This document shows, in pieces, positions 1 through 5,289 of a DNA stretch of 6,644 nt (the first letter of the stretch is position 1; each line of letters begins with the position of its first letter). The DNA is from Dehalococcoidales bacterium (GTDB lineage: Bacteria; Chloroflexota; Dehalococcoidia; Dehalococcoidales; UBA2162), in NCBI GenBank assembly GCA_020343555.1, contig CP070800.1, positions 1,172,202 to 1,178,845 on the forward strand, read 5' to 3'. The notes under the pieces are model-generated. The model was not told where the DNA came from, searched no databases, and saw only the letters and a program-made list of their open reading frames with translations. Both the position numbers and the translations under genes were made by a program.

Positions 1-15
1 GATTTAACGATCGAC

Positions 16-61
16 CGTCATTGCGAGACTCGGCGTCAACAGCCGAGACGTGGCAATCTCG
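16..61. repeat. Palindromic intergenic repeat (REP-like)
   Basis: An imperfect nested palindrome. The inner stem is CTCGGC (29-34) with GCCGAG (42-47) around a 7-base loop. An outer arm ATTGC (20-24) pairs with GCAAT (53-57), separated from the inner stem by short unpaired stretches. CGAGAC also occurs as a direct repeat at 24-29 and 44-49. Short palindromes starting CATTGCGAG and ending GCAATCTC are, from memory, common interspersed intergenic elements in many environmental bacterial genomes. Only one copy is visible here, so repeat status is inferred from structure and resemblance. Confidence 0.5.
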
Positions 62-83
62 ATAGATACCCTCAAAATATCTC

Positions 84-99
84 TCCCTTTGTAAAGGGA
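84..99. other. Small hairpin downstream of the CoA-transferase gene
   Basis: TCCCTTT (84-90) and AAAGGGA (93-99) form a perfect 7-base inverted repeat, realistically a 6-bp stem with a 4-base loop. It lies about 25 bases past the stop codon of the minus-strand CoA-transferase gene, where a terminator would be expected. Read on that strand it is followed by GAGATATTTTG rather than a clean T-run, so termination would be weak. It could equally be part of the neighbouring repeat element. Confidence 0.35.
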
Positions 100-123
100 A
101 ATGAAGAAGGATTTTTATCCAAC

Positions 124-1272
124 CTATTCGTTAATCTCTTCGGTATATCCCAATACTGACTTCATAACCTCTTCGGTATGCTGACCGAGGGTTGGTGGAG
201 CCTGATGATTACCTTGAATCGACTTCATCTTTATCGGATTTCCAGCAAGTTTAACCCTTCCACCCAATGTATGTTCCAGGTCCACTATCATATCAAGGTG
301 ATTGATCTGAGGATCCTTTACTACCTGGTCGATAGTATTCAGTGGCCCGGCGATAATATCCTCAACTTGCATCACCGCAAGCCATTCTTCGGAAGTGGCA
401 TTCCGGAAGACTTTTTCGAGTTCCAGGTCAAGTTCCTGCCGGTTGGCCAGCCTGTTGTCCGTCTCTGCAAACCTCGGATCACCCACCAGCCACTCAGCTC
501 CGATGGCATACGCGATCCGAGGCCAGCATGGTCCCAATACAATGTAGCTGTCCTTCGTTTTGTACGCTCCGAACGGTGCTGTGAAGGGATATCCCGAACC
601 CATTGGACCTGGTACTTCACCCGAACAGGTATAGTAACTTATATGATAGCCCATCAACGCTACCGCCGCCCCTATTAACGGTACCTCTATATTCTGACCT
701 TTACCGGTTTTCTCTCGCTCGTAAAGAGCACTGACCGTGGCAATTACACCATACAGCGCACAGGTGATATCGCATACGGCAGGACCCGGCCTGATCGGAC
801 GGCCGTTCGGTTCACCGGTAACACTCAATAAACCGCTAATCCCTCCGGCTACGCTGTCCACGACGGGAGTGTCTCTCTCCGGACCTGAAGGTCCCATCCC
901 GGAAAGATTCACGCTTATTATCCGGGGATTAATTTTACTCAACGTCTCGTGATCAGCACCCAGTTTTTTCATCCCGTCCGGTCGAAAATTATTGATCACT
1001 ATATCCGATACCTTCACCAGGTCGTACAAAACCTTCCGACCGGACTCCGATTTCAGGTCGAGTATGATACTCTTCTTGTTCTTGTTCCAGCTAAGGTAGT
1101 GATTGGATTCTCCCTTATGATTCGGACCAACCGTCAGCCTGCTTTTATCACCTTCCTTTGTCTCTATCTTGATAACTTCAGCTCCTAAGTCACCCATTGT
1201 CATCGAGGCTACCGGACCCGCCAGGTAATTTTCTATCGCTATAACCCTTACTCCTGAAAGTGGACCTTCCAT
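124..1272 (-). CDS. CaiB/BaiF (class III) CoA-transferase
   Basis: This 382-residue protein is a family III CoA-transferase, a cytoplasmic enzyme that moves CoA between carboxylic acids through an aspartyl-CoA anhydride. The N-terminus (residues 1-38) has the family opening PLSGVRVIAIE..AGP followed by DLGAEVIKIE. NKNKKSIILDLK (about 63-74), VINNFRPDGMKKLG and the later YEREKTGKGQNIEV segment are also typical. The catalytic aspartate is most likely Asp168 in GPAVCD, very close to Asp169 of formyl-CoA transferase and CaiB. Length is normal for the family (about 380-430). The frame stays open to ATG 1338, but ATG 1272 is preferred: GGGAGAAGG lies 5 bases upstream, conserved sequence starts at once, and the extra 22 residues look like noncoding translation. 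It is transcribed divergently from the cobalamin genes. The acyl substrate cannot be told from sequence; paralogues act on carnitine, oxalate, succinate and aromatic acids. Confidence 0.9.
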   Translation of the reverse strand: MEGPLSGVRVIAIENYLAGPVASMTMGDLGAEVIKIETKEGDKSRLTVGPNHKGESNHYLSWNKNKKSIILDLKSESGRKVLYDLVKVSDIVINNFRPDGMKKLGADHETLSKINPRIISVNLSGMGPSGPERDTPVVDSVAGGISGLLSVTGEPNGRPIRPGPAVCDITCALYGVIATVSALYEREKTGKGQNIEVPLIGAAVALMGYHISYYTCSGEVPGPMGSGYPFTAPFGAYKTKDSYIVLGPCWPRIAYAIGAEWLVGDPRFAETDNRLANRQELDLELEKVFRNATSEEWLAVMQVEDIIAGPLNTIDQVVKDPQINHLDMIVDLEHTLGGRVKLAGNPIKMKSIQGNHQAPPTLGQHTEEVMKSVLGYTEEINE

Positions 1273-1303
1273 AGTGCCTTCTCCCGAATGCCGTTTTACG
1301 TGT

Positions 1304-1338
1304 AGTATACATAACCAAATCCCGCAAGGGTTTGTCAA
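1304..1338 (-). promoter_or_regulatory. Candidate promoter of the CoA-transferase gene
   Basis: On the minus strand a perfect TTGACA (1338 to 1333) is followed by TATACT (1309 to 1304). Transcription from TATACT would begin near 1297 and leave a leader of about 25 bases before ATG 1272. The spacing between the boxes is 23 bases, well beyond the usual 17, so either one box is fortuitous or the promoter needs an activator. A TATGTA hexamer (1313 to 1308) gives a 19-base spacing but matches the consensus poorly. Confidence 0.3.
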
Positions 1339-1369
1339 TAGCGATATATGAAAACTCTAAGCTCTAATA

Positions 1370-1410
1370 TCTAAATCCTGATAATACTGATTTGAAATTT
1401 TGGATTTAGA
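1370..1410. repeat. AT-rich inverted repeat in the divergent intergenic region
   Basis: TCTAAATCC (1370-1378) and GGATTTAGA (1402-1410) form a perfect 9-base inverted repeat around a 23-base AT-rich loop. The match continues imperfectly outward (AATA on the left, AATTTT on the right). It lies between the divergent promoters and could be a miniature mobile or repeat element, or a regulator-binding region. Nothing in it looks coding. Confidence 0.45.
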
Positions 1411-1415
1411 ATTTT

Positions 1416-1427
1416 CCCCTTTAGGGG
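1416..1427. other. Short GC hairpin before the cobT promoter
   Basis: CCCC (1416-1419) and GGGG (1424-1427) flank a TTTA loop, directly beside the AT-rich inverted repeat and just before the candidate cobT -35 box. No T-run follows, so it is not a convincing terminator. It may be the outer part of the same repeat element. Confidence 0.3.
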
Positions 1428-1428
1428 G

Positions 1429-1458
1429 TTGTATAAACACTCTAAAAAAAGTTAAAAT
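1429..1458 (+). promoter_or_regulatory. Candidate promoter of the cobalamin operon
   Basis: TTGTAT (1429-1434) and TAAAAT (1453-1458) are separated by 18 bases and lie about 40 bases upstream of the cobT start. Each box matches the sigma-70 consensus only partly. The predicted leader of roughly 35 bases is too short for a cobalamin riboswitch, and no B12-box sequence was seen in the whole 1273-1499 interval. Confidence 0.35.
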
Positions 1459-1499
1459 GTTTTTAATCAATTTTACTTGTATAGTTTGAAGGAGAAGTG

Positions 1500-2564
1500 A
1501 TGACCAATCTGTTAAACAACACCATAAAAATGATCAAACCACTTGATGAAAAAGCCATGGGTGAAGCCCGTACCAGGCAGAATCTACTCACTAAGCCTGA
1601 AGGCAGCCTTGGCAGACTCGAAGATCTGTCAATACAGATAGCCGGAATACATCGAAAAGCAATTCCGGAGATCAATCATAAAGCTGTAATAACGATGGCC
1701 GGTGACCACGGAGTAGTTGCCGAAGGCGTGGGAAACTGGCCACAGGAAGTAACCGCCCAGATGGTGGATAATTTCCTTATTGGAGGTGCCGGTATCAACG
1801 TGATGGCGAAACAGGCCGGAGCACGAAATATTATCGTCGATATTGGAGTTGCTTCTGAAATGAAATCGAATCCGAAGCTGGTATCGAGAAAAGTCGCCCC
1901 CGGCACAGGAAACATAGCTGCCGGACCGGCAATGCCTCGCGAGCAGGCGGTGAAAGCTGTCGAAACCGGTATTGAGATCGTCAACGACGAGATAGCTCAC
2001 GGGCTCGATATCGTCGGCACGGGAGACATGGGTATCGGCAATACTACTGCCAGCAGTGCGGTATGCGTGGCTATCACAGGTCGTAAGCCTTCTGAGGTAA
2101 CCGGCAGGGGTACCGGTATCTCCGACGAACAACTTAAGCACAAGACAGAAATCGTCGAGAAAGCTCTCGCCCTAAACAGACCGGACTCGTCACAACCACT
2201 GGATGTACTGGCGAAAGTAGGAGGTCTGGAAATCGGAGGACTTACCGGCGTTATACTCGGATCAGCCGCTCAAGGCATCCCGGTAGTGATCGATGGATTC
2301 ATTTCAGGAGCGGCGGCATTAATCGCTGTCTCTCTGACACCGCAAGTTAAGGACTACATAATTGCATCTCACGTGTCCGCTGAAGCCGGGCACCGTGCCA
2401 TGCTCGAACATATAGGACTTACTCCCCTGTTCGATCTTGGATTACGACTCGGTGAAGGCACTGGCGCTGCGCTCGGGATATTTCTGTGCGATACAGCGGT
2501 GAAAGTCCTGTCAGGCATGTCCACCTTTACCGAAGCCGGAGTCTCGGAGAGTAACGAGGAGTAG
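1500..2564 (+). CDS. cobT: Nicotinate-nucleotide--dimethylbenzimidazole phosphoribosyltransferase CobT
   Basis: CobT moves phosphoribose from nicotinate mononucleotide to the lower-ligand base (such as 5,6-dimethylbenzimidazole), giving alpha-ribazole 5'-phosphate for the cobalamin nucleotide loop; it is cytoplasmic. The 354-residue product has normal family length. Visible hallmarks are TKPEGSLGRLE (31-41), TMAGDHGVVAEGV (65-77), IGGAGINVMA (94-103), GTGDMGIGNTT (173-183), DGFISGAAAL (265-274), SAEAGH (293-298) and LGEGTGAAL near the end. Glu319 in that last motif matches the catalytic Glu317 of the Salmonella enzyme. ATG 1500 is chosen because AAGGAGA (1489-1495) sits at a good distance; an in-frame GTG at 1497 directly before it would leave only about 2 bases. 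It is the first gene of the run and its stop codon abuts cobS. Base preference (benzimidazole or phenolic) cannot be read from sequence. Confidence 0.97.
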   Translation: MTNLLNNTIKMIKPLDEKAMGEARTRQNLLTKPEGSLGRLEDLSIQIAGIHRKAIPEINHKAVITMAGDHGVVAEGVGNWPQEVTAQMVDNFLIGGAGINVMAKQAGARNIIVDIGVASEMKSNPKLVSRKVAPGTGNIAAGPAMPREQAVKAVETGIEIVNDEIAHGLDIVGTGDMGIGNTTASSAVCVAITGRKPSEVTGRGTGISDEQLKHKTEIVEKALALNRPDSSQPLDVLAKVGGLEIGGLTGVILGSAAQGIPVVIDGFISGAAALIAVSLTPQVKDYIIASHVSAEAGHRAMLEHIGLTPLFDLGLRLGEGTGAALGIFLCDTAVKVLSGMSTFTEAGVSESNEE

Positions 2565-2567
2565 TTG

Positions 2568-3341
2568 TTGAGTTTTCTTACCGCCCTCAGATTTCTCACC
2601 ATATTCCGTATTCCCGGCGGTCGAACCGAAACTGCCGAGGATATGGGACGATCCACAGTATGGTTTCCGGTGGTAGGTTTTATCATCGGTGCGATTCTTG
2701 CCTTAATGAACTGGGTTTTCAGTCTTTTTCTCCCCACAGCAGCGACCAATGCCTTAACAATCGTTTTACTGGTGATTATTACAGGCGCGATGCACCTTGA
2801 CGGTTTCGCTGATACCTGCGACGGTCTTGCCGGAAACAAACCTGCCAAAGAACGCTGGAAAGTGATGCATGACAGCCGCACCGGTGCGTTCGGCGTTACG
2901 GGATTAATCCTACTGCTGCTTGTGAAATTCGCACTCCTGAACAGCATTCCACAGGAATTCATCAGACCGGTACTGGTAGTTATGCCTGTCATCGGTCGCT
3001 GGACAATGGTATACGCATTAGCAATGTATCCTTACGCCCGGAATGAAGGCTTGGGGAGGGCGTTCAAAGATGGAGTCACCCGTACCCGTCTGGCTATTGC
3101 TACTTTAATTACACTCGGGATATCCATATTCTTGGCATGGTGGGCTGGTCTGGACTATTATTATATAGTCGCAATTGGTATAACGGGCATGACCTGGATC
3201 CTGATCGTAGCGGCATCCGAGTATTTCAGGCGTAAATTCGACGGTCTTACCGGAGATACCTACGGAGCAATCAACGAACTTGCCGAGATCGGTATATTGC
3301 TGATTGCGAGTATCGCCTGCTTTAACGAATGGATTGTATAG
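2568..3341 (+). CDS. cobS: Adenosylcobinamide-GDP ribazoletransferase (cobalamin synthase) CobS
   Basis: CobS is the integral membrane enzyme that joins adenosylcobinamide-GDP to alpha-ribazole or its phosphate, closing the nucleotide loop. The product is about 257 residues, the usual size, and strongly hydrophobic with several predicted membrane segments (for example around 35-55, 63-75, 110-125, 175-195, 200-217 and 240-252). Diagnostic motifs are HLDGFADTCDG (about 76-86), with the acidic residues expected to bind metal and substrate; DSRTGAFG (about 102-109); and GLTGDTYGAINE (about 226-237). No ATG is available. Two consecutive TTG codons, 2565 and 2568, could start it; 2568 is preferred because GAGGAG (2556-2561) then lies 6 bases away instead of 3. 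The gene begins directly after the cobT stop, so translational coupling is likely. Confidence 0.95.
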   Translation: MSFLTALRFLTIFRIPGGRTETAEDMGRSTVWFPVVGFIIGAILALMNWVFSLFLPTAATNALTIVLLVIITGAMHLDGFADTCDGLAGNKPAKERWKVMHDSRTGAFGVTGLILLLLVKFALLNSIPQEFIRPVLVVMPVIGRWTMVYALAMYPYARNEGLGRAFKDGVTRTRLAIATLITLGISIFLAWWAGLDYYYIVAIGITGMTWILIVAASEYFRRKFDGLTGDTYGAINELAEIGILLIASIACFNEWIV

Positions 3342-3359
3342 ACGTAAAAGGAGATTAAA

Positions 3360-3968
3360 TTGGCAAGACTGTTACTCGTTAGACACGGACTGACCGACCA
3401 CAACGTAGATCGTCGAGTTGCCGGGTATACTGACGTAAGCCTTAATGAAGAAGGACTCCAACAGGTGGAAAAACTGAACGGACGCCTGGCTGACGAGAAA
3501 ATTGACGCCGTCTATTCAAGCGATCTTCAGAGAGCTGTGGACACAGCGAAAGGATCAGTATCCGGTCGGGATATCGAGGTAGTGACATGTTATGAGCTCC
3601 GCGAAATGAATTTCGGTGAAGCTGAAGAAATGACCTTTACAGAAATGAATGAGAAATATCCTGACCTTGCACGATCGGTAATGAATGTAGATTCAGGACT
3701 CAGCTTTCCGGGAGGAGAATCTTTTGCGGATTTCGTTGAGAGAGTGCGCGAGTTCCTGAAAAGACTTGAAAAATTTAATGAAGATCACACCGTTCTTGTT
3801 GTTTCACACGGGGCAACTCTCAGAGTCATTATCTGTGAACTACTGGGGATCGATCCTAATCACTGGTACCAGCTGGGCATCGATAACGCTTCATTAAGCG
3901 TCGTTAATACCTACGGACACAGGACGATACTGAATTCGCTTAATGAAATCTCTTTTCTCAACGACTAG
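3360..3968 (+). CDS. cobC: Histidine phosphatase family protein, probable alpha-ribazole phosphatase CobC
   Basis: A 202-residue cytoplasmic phosphatase of the phosphoglycerate-mutase-like histidine phosphatase superfamily. In this operon its likely job is removing the 5'-phosphate from alpha-ribazole phosphate (or from cobalamin phosphate after CobS). The active site is complete: LVRHG (6-10) with Arg8 and the phosphohistidine nucleophile His9, Arg58 in SSDLQRA, Glu82 in LREMNFGEAE, and the second histidine His150 in VVSHGATLRV. PGGES (118-122) is also typical. It starts with TTG 3360, 6 bases after a strong AAGGAG (3348-3353), and lies 18 bases after cobS. The family is broad, so the substrate call rests mainly on its position between cobS and cobU. 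Confidence 0.88.
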   Translation: MARLLLVRHGLTDHNVDRRVAGYTDVSLNEEGLQQVEKLNGRLADEKIDAVYSSDLQRAVDTAKGSVSGRDIEVVTCYELREMNFGEAEEMTFTEMNEKYPDLARSVMNVDSGLSFPGGESFADFVERVREFLKRLEKFNEDHTVLVVSHGATLRVIICELLGIDPNHWYQLGIDNASLSVVNTYGHRTILNSLNEISFLND

Positions 3969-3991
3969 ATAAGTGGAAGGATTCTGACCGT

Positions 3992-4669
3992 ATGCAGAAA
4001 GTATTTACCTCATGGAGTGGCGGCAAAGACAGCTGTTATTCATGCTATAAGGCAATAAAAAATGGAATGGATGTTAGATTCCTGATGAACATGATGAATG
4101 AAAGTGGGAATTGGTCCTTTGTACACCGTTTTCCACTCTCAGTATTACAGCAGCAATCAGAAGCTCTCGGCATTCCCTTGCTTCACAATCCGACCGGCGA
4201 AGATCCGTATGCCACGGCCTTCACCCGTGCTATCGAGGAGATGAAAAAAGACGGAATAGAAGGTGGAGTCTTCGGTGATATAGACCTGGACCAGCACCGC
4301 GAATGGGTAGAAAATATATGCCATCAGTCGGGTATTGAGGCCTACCTTCCTTTGTGGGGAATGTCCCAGGATGATGTTATGGCTGATTTTCTCGAGCTTG
4401 GATTCGTGTCGATCATAATTGCCTGCAATGAAAAATATCTTGGTGAAGAATGGCTTGGACATAAGGTAGATAAGGATTTCATCTCTCACCTGAAAGAACT
4501 GCAAAAGACAACCGATATCACCGTCTGCGGTGAATCAGGGGAATACCATACTCTGGTCATCGACGGTCCGATATACCATAAACGTATCGAAATACTGGAA
4601 ACAGCAAACAGGTATAACAACGGCTACTGGTTTCTCGAAATTCAGAAGAGTGAACTACGAGATAAATAA
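3992..4669 (+). CDS. DUF71/COG2102 PP-loop ATPase (Dph6-like), probable cobalamin-salvage protein
   Basis: A 225-residue member of the DUF71 (ATP-binding region 4, COG2102) family, related to archaeal and eukaryotic diphthine--ammonia ligase Dph6. Residues 9-14, SGGKDS, are the PP-loop that binds ATP pyrophosphate. GVFGDI (92-97) is typical of the family. GESGEYHTLVIDGP (180-193) carries the conserved EYHT signature of the C-terminal part. Bacteria lack diphthamide, so that function is unlikely here. A published comparative-genomic analysis of DUF71 predicted a bacterial branch acting in B12 salvage, and this copy sits inside the cobalamin operon (23 bases after cobC, 13 before cobU), which fits. 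The family chemistry, adenylation then amide formation, suggests action on a carboxyl or amide group of a corrinoid, but that is inference. Start ATG 3992 follows GGAAGGA (3975-3981) at 10 bases. Confidence 0.88.
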   Translation: MQKVFTSWSGGKDSCYSCYKAIKNGMDVRFLMNMMNESGNWSFVHRFPLSVLQQQSEALGIPLLHNPTGEDPYATAFTRAIEEMKKDGIEGGVFGDIDLDQHREWVENICHQSGIEAYLPLWGMSQDDVMADFLELGFVSIIIACNEKYLGEEWLGHKVDKDFISHLKELQKTTDITVCGESGEYHTLVIDGPIYHKRIEILETANRYNNGYWFLEIQKSELRDK

Positions 4670-4674
4670 GGAGG
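4668..4674 (+). promoter_or_regulatory. Strong ribosome binding site that fixes the cobU start
   Basis: AAGGAGG (4668-4674) overlaps the stop codon of the preceding gene. No ATG, GTG or TTG in the cobU frame follows it at a usable distance. The codon 8 bases downstream is ATT (4683), exactly where the conserved CobU N-terminus begins. The only in-frame conventional alternative, GTG 4650, lies upstream of this site and has merely AGAAG one base before it. Confidence 0.6.
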
Positions 4675-4682
4675 TACACGGA

Positions 4683-5219
4683 ATTAACATTCTTATTACA
4701 GGCGGCGCGAGAAGCGGCAAGAGTAGCTACGCTCAAACTCTCGCTGAGAAATCCGGAGAAAAAGTCCTGTTCGTCGCTACGGCGGAAGCGCGAGACGACG
4801 AAATGCGGCAGCGTATCGAAACGCATAAAGCCAACAGACCTGATTCCTGGACAACCCTTGAATCGCCAACCGATGTCGGTAGAAACATTCGGGAAAACTT
4901 AGAAGATAACAAGATTGTCCTCCTCGACTGTATAACCCTCCTTGTCAATGCTGTTTTCAATCAATTCGGTGAAAATCTGGACGAAAAGCAAATAGAAAAA
5001 GCAGTTATACAAGAGATTAATGAACTTATCGACTGCATGCAAAGCCTTGACAGAGAATTTATCATAGTCACCAATGAGGTTGGTCTCGGACTTGTTCCGG
5101 CAAATGAAGCCGGTCGGTTTTATCGCGATATCCTGGGAAAAGCCAACAGCATACTTGCCGCCGCCTGCGACGAAGTATATCTCATGGTTTCAGGTTTGCC
5201 GGTTAAGGTGAAACTATAA
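4683..5219 (+). CDS. cobU: Bifunctional adenosylcobinamide kinase / adenosylcobinamide-phosphate guanylyltransferase CobU
   Basis: CobU phosphorylates adenosylcobinamide and then transfers GMP to it, making adenosylcobinamide-GDP, the substrate of CobS. From ATT 4683 the product has 178 residues, the usual size (about 180). The P-loop GGARSGKSS is at residues 7-15, matching the family opening, which normally begins three to five residues after the initiator. His48 in THKANRPDSWTTLE matches the guanylylated histidine region (His46 in Salmonella). The Walker B-like strand is IVLLDCITLL, with Asp82. The C-terminal signature TNEVGLGLVP..EAGRFYRD..G..N..LAAACDEVYLMVSGLPVKVK is intact. The frame is open upstream to ATG 4530, but that stretch lies inside the preceding gene and shows no CobU similarity. 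GTG 4650 would give a 189-residue form with an unrelated 11-residue extension. The identity is firm; the start codon is less so. Confidence 0.93.
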   Translation: MNILITGGARSGKSSYAQTLAEKSGEKVLFVATAEARDDEMRQRIETHKANRPDSWTTLESPTDVGRNIRENLEDNKIVLLDCITLLVNAVFNQFGENLDEKQIEKAVIQEINELIDCMQSLDREFIIVTNEVGLGLVPANEAGRFYRDILGKANSILAAACDEVYLMVSGLPVKVKL

Positions 5220-5227
5220 TAATACCT

Positions 5228-5256
5228 TTGATACGATATTATCGGTGTGATAAACT
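5228..5256 (+). promoter_or_regulatory. Candidate extended -10 promoter for the downstream thymidylate kinase
   Basis: TTGATA (5228-5233) and TAAACT (5251-5256) are exactly 17 bases apart. TGA just before the -10 box (5248-5250) makes an extended -10 element. It begins right after the cobU stop codon, in the AT-rich gap that marks a change of composition, and would give the foreign-looking kinase gene its own transcription. Confidence 0.42.
5234..5244. promoter_or_regulatory. Palindrome in the promoter spacer, possible operator
   Basis: CGATATTATCG is a perfect odd-length palindrome (CGATA, T, TATCG) lying wholly between the candidate -35 and -10 boxes. A protein bound here would block RNA polymerase. 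It is short, so chance occurrence in AT-rich DNA is possible. Confidence 0.25.
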
Positions 5257-5271
5257 ACTTAGGTAAAAAAG

Positions 5272-5282
5272 CAGGAAGATAT
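5272..5282 (+). repeat. Left copy of an 11-base direct repeat flanking the kinase gene
   Basis: CAGGAAGATAT occurs here, 8 bases before the kinase start codon, and again at 6071-6081 as the first bases of the native tmk remnant. Here it includes AGGAAG, the probable ribosome binding site of the kinase gene (11 bases from ATG 5290). Confidence 0.6.
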
Positions 5283-5289
5283 TTGATAG

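Noticed and set aside
84..99. Strong rho-independent terminator for the CoA-transferase gene
   Set aside because: The stem is AT-containing and short, and no proper T-run follows on the minus strand; it is kept only as a hairpin.
178..678. Plus-strand open frame of 166 codons opposite the CoA-transferase gene
   Set aside because: It is the reverse reading of the conserved CoA-transferase and has no family resemblance.
1273..1338. N-terminal extension of the CoA-transferase reading frame to ATG 1338
   Set aside because: The 22 extra residues have no family similarity, overlap a likely promoter, and a good ribosome binding site serves ATG 1272.
1629..2141. Minus-strand open frame of 170 codons inside cobT
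   Set aside because: It is fully antisense to a well-conserved cobT and its translation shows no recognisable domain; it is a shadow of the real gene.
2369..2992. Minus-strand open frame of 207 codons across the cobT-cobS junction
   Set aside because: It is antisense to two conserved genes, rich in Ser, Arg and Pro as shadow frames are, and has no recognisable motif.
4530..4682. cobU starting at ATG 4530
   Set aside because: This would overlap the preceding conserved gene by 140 bases, and the added residues are an out-of-frame reading of that gene with no CobU similarity.
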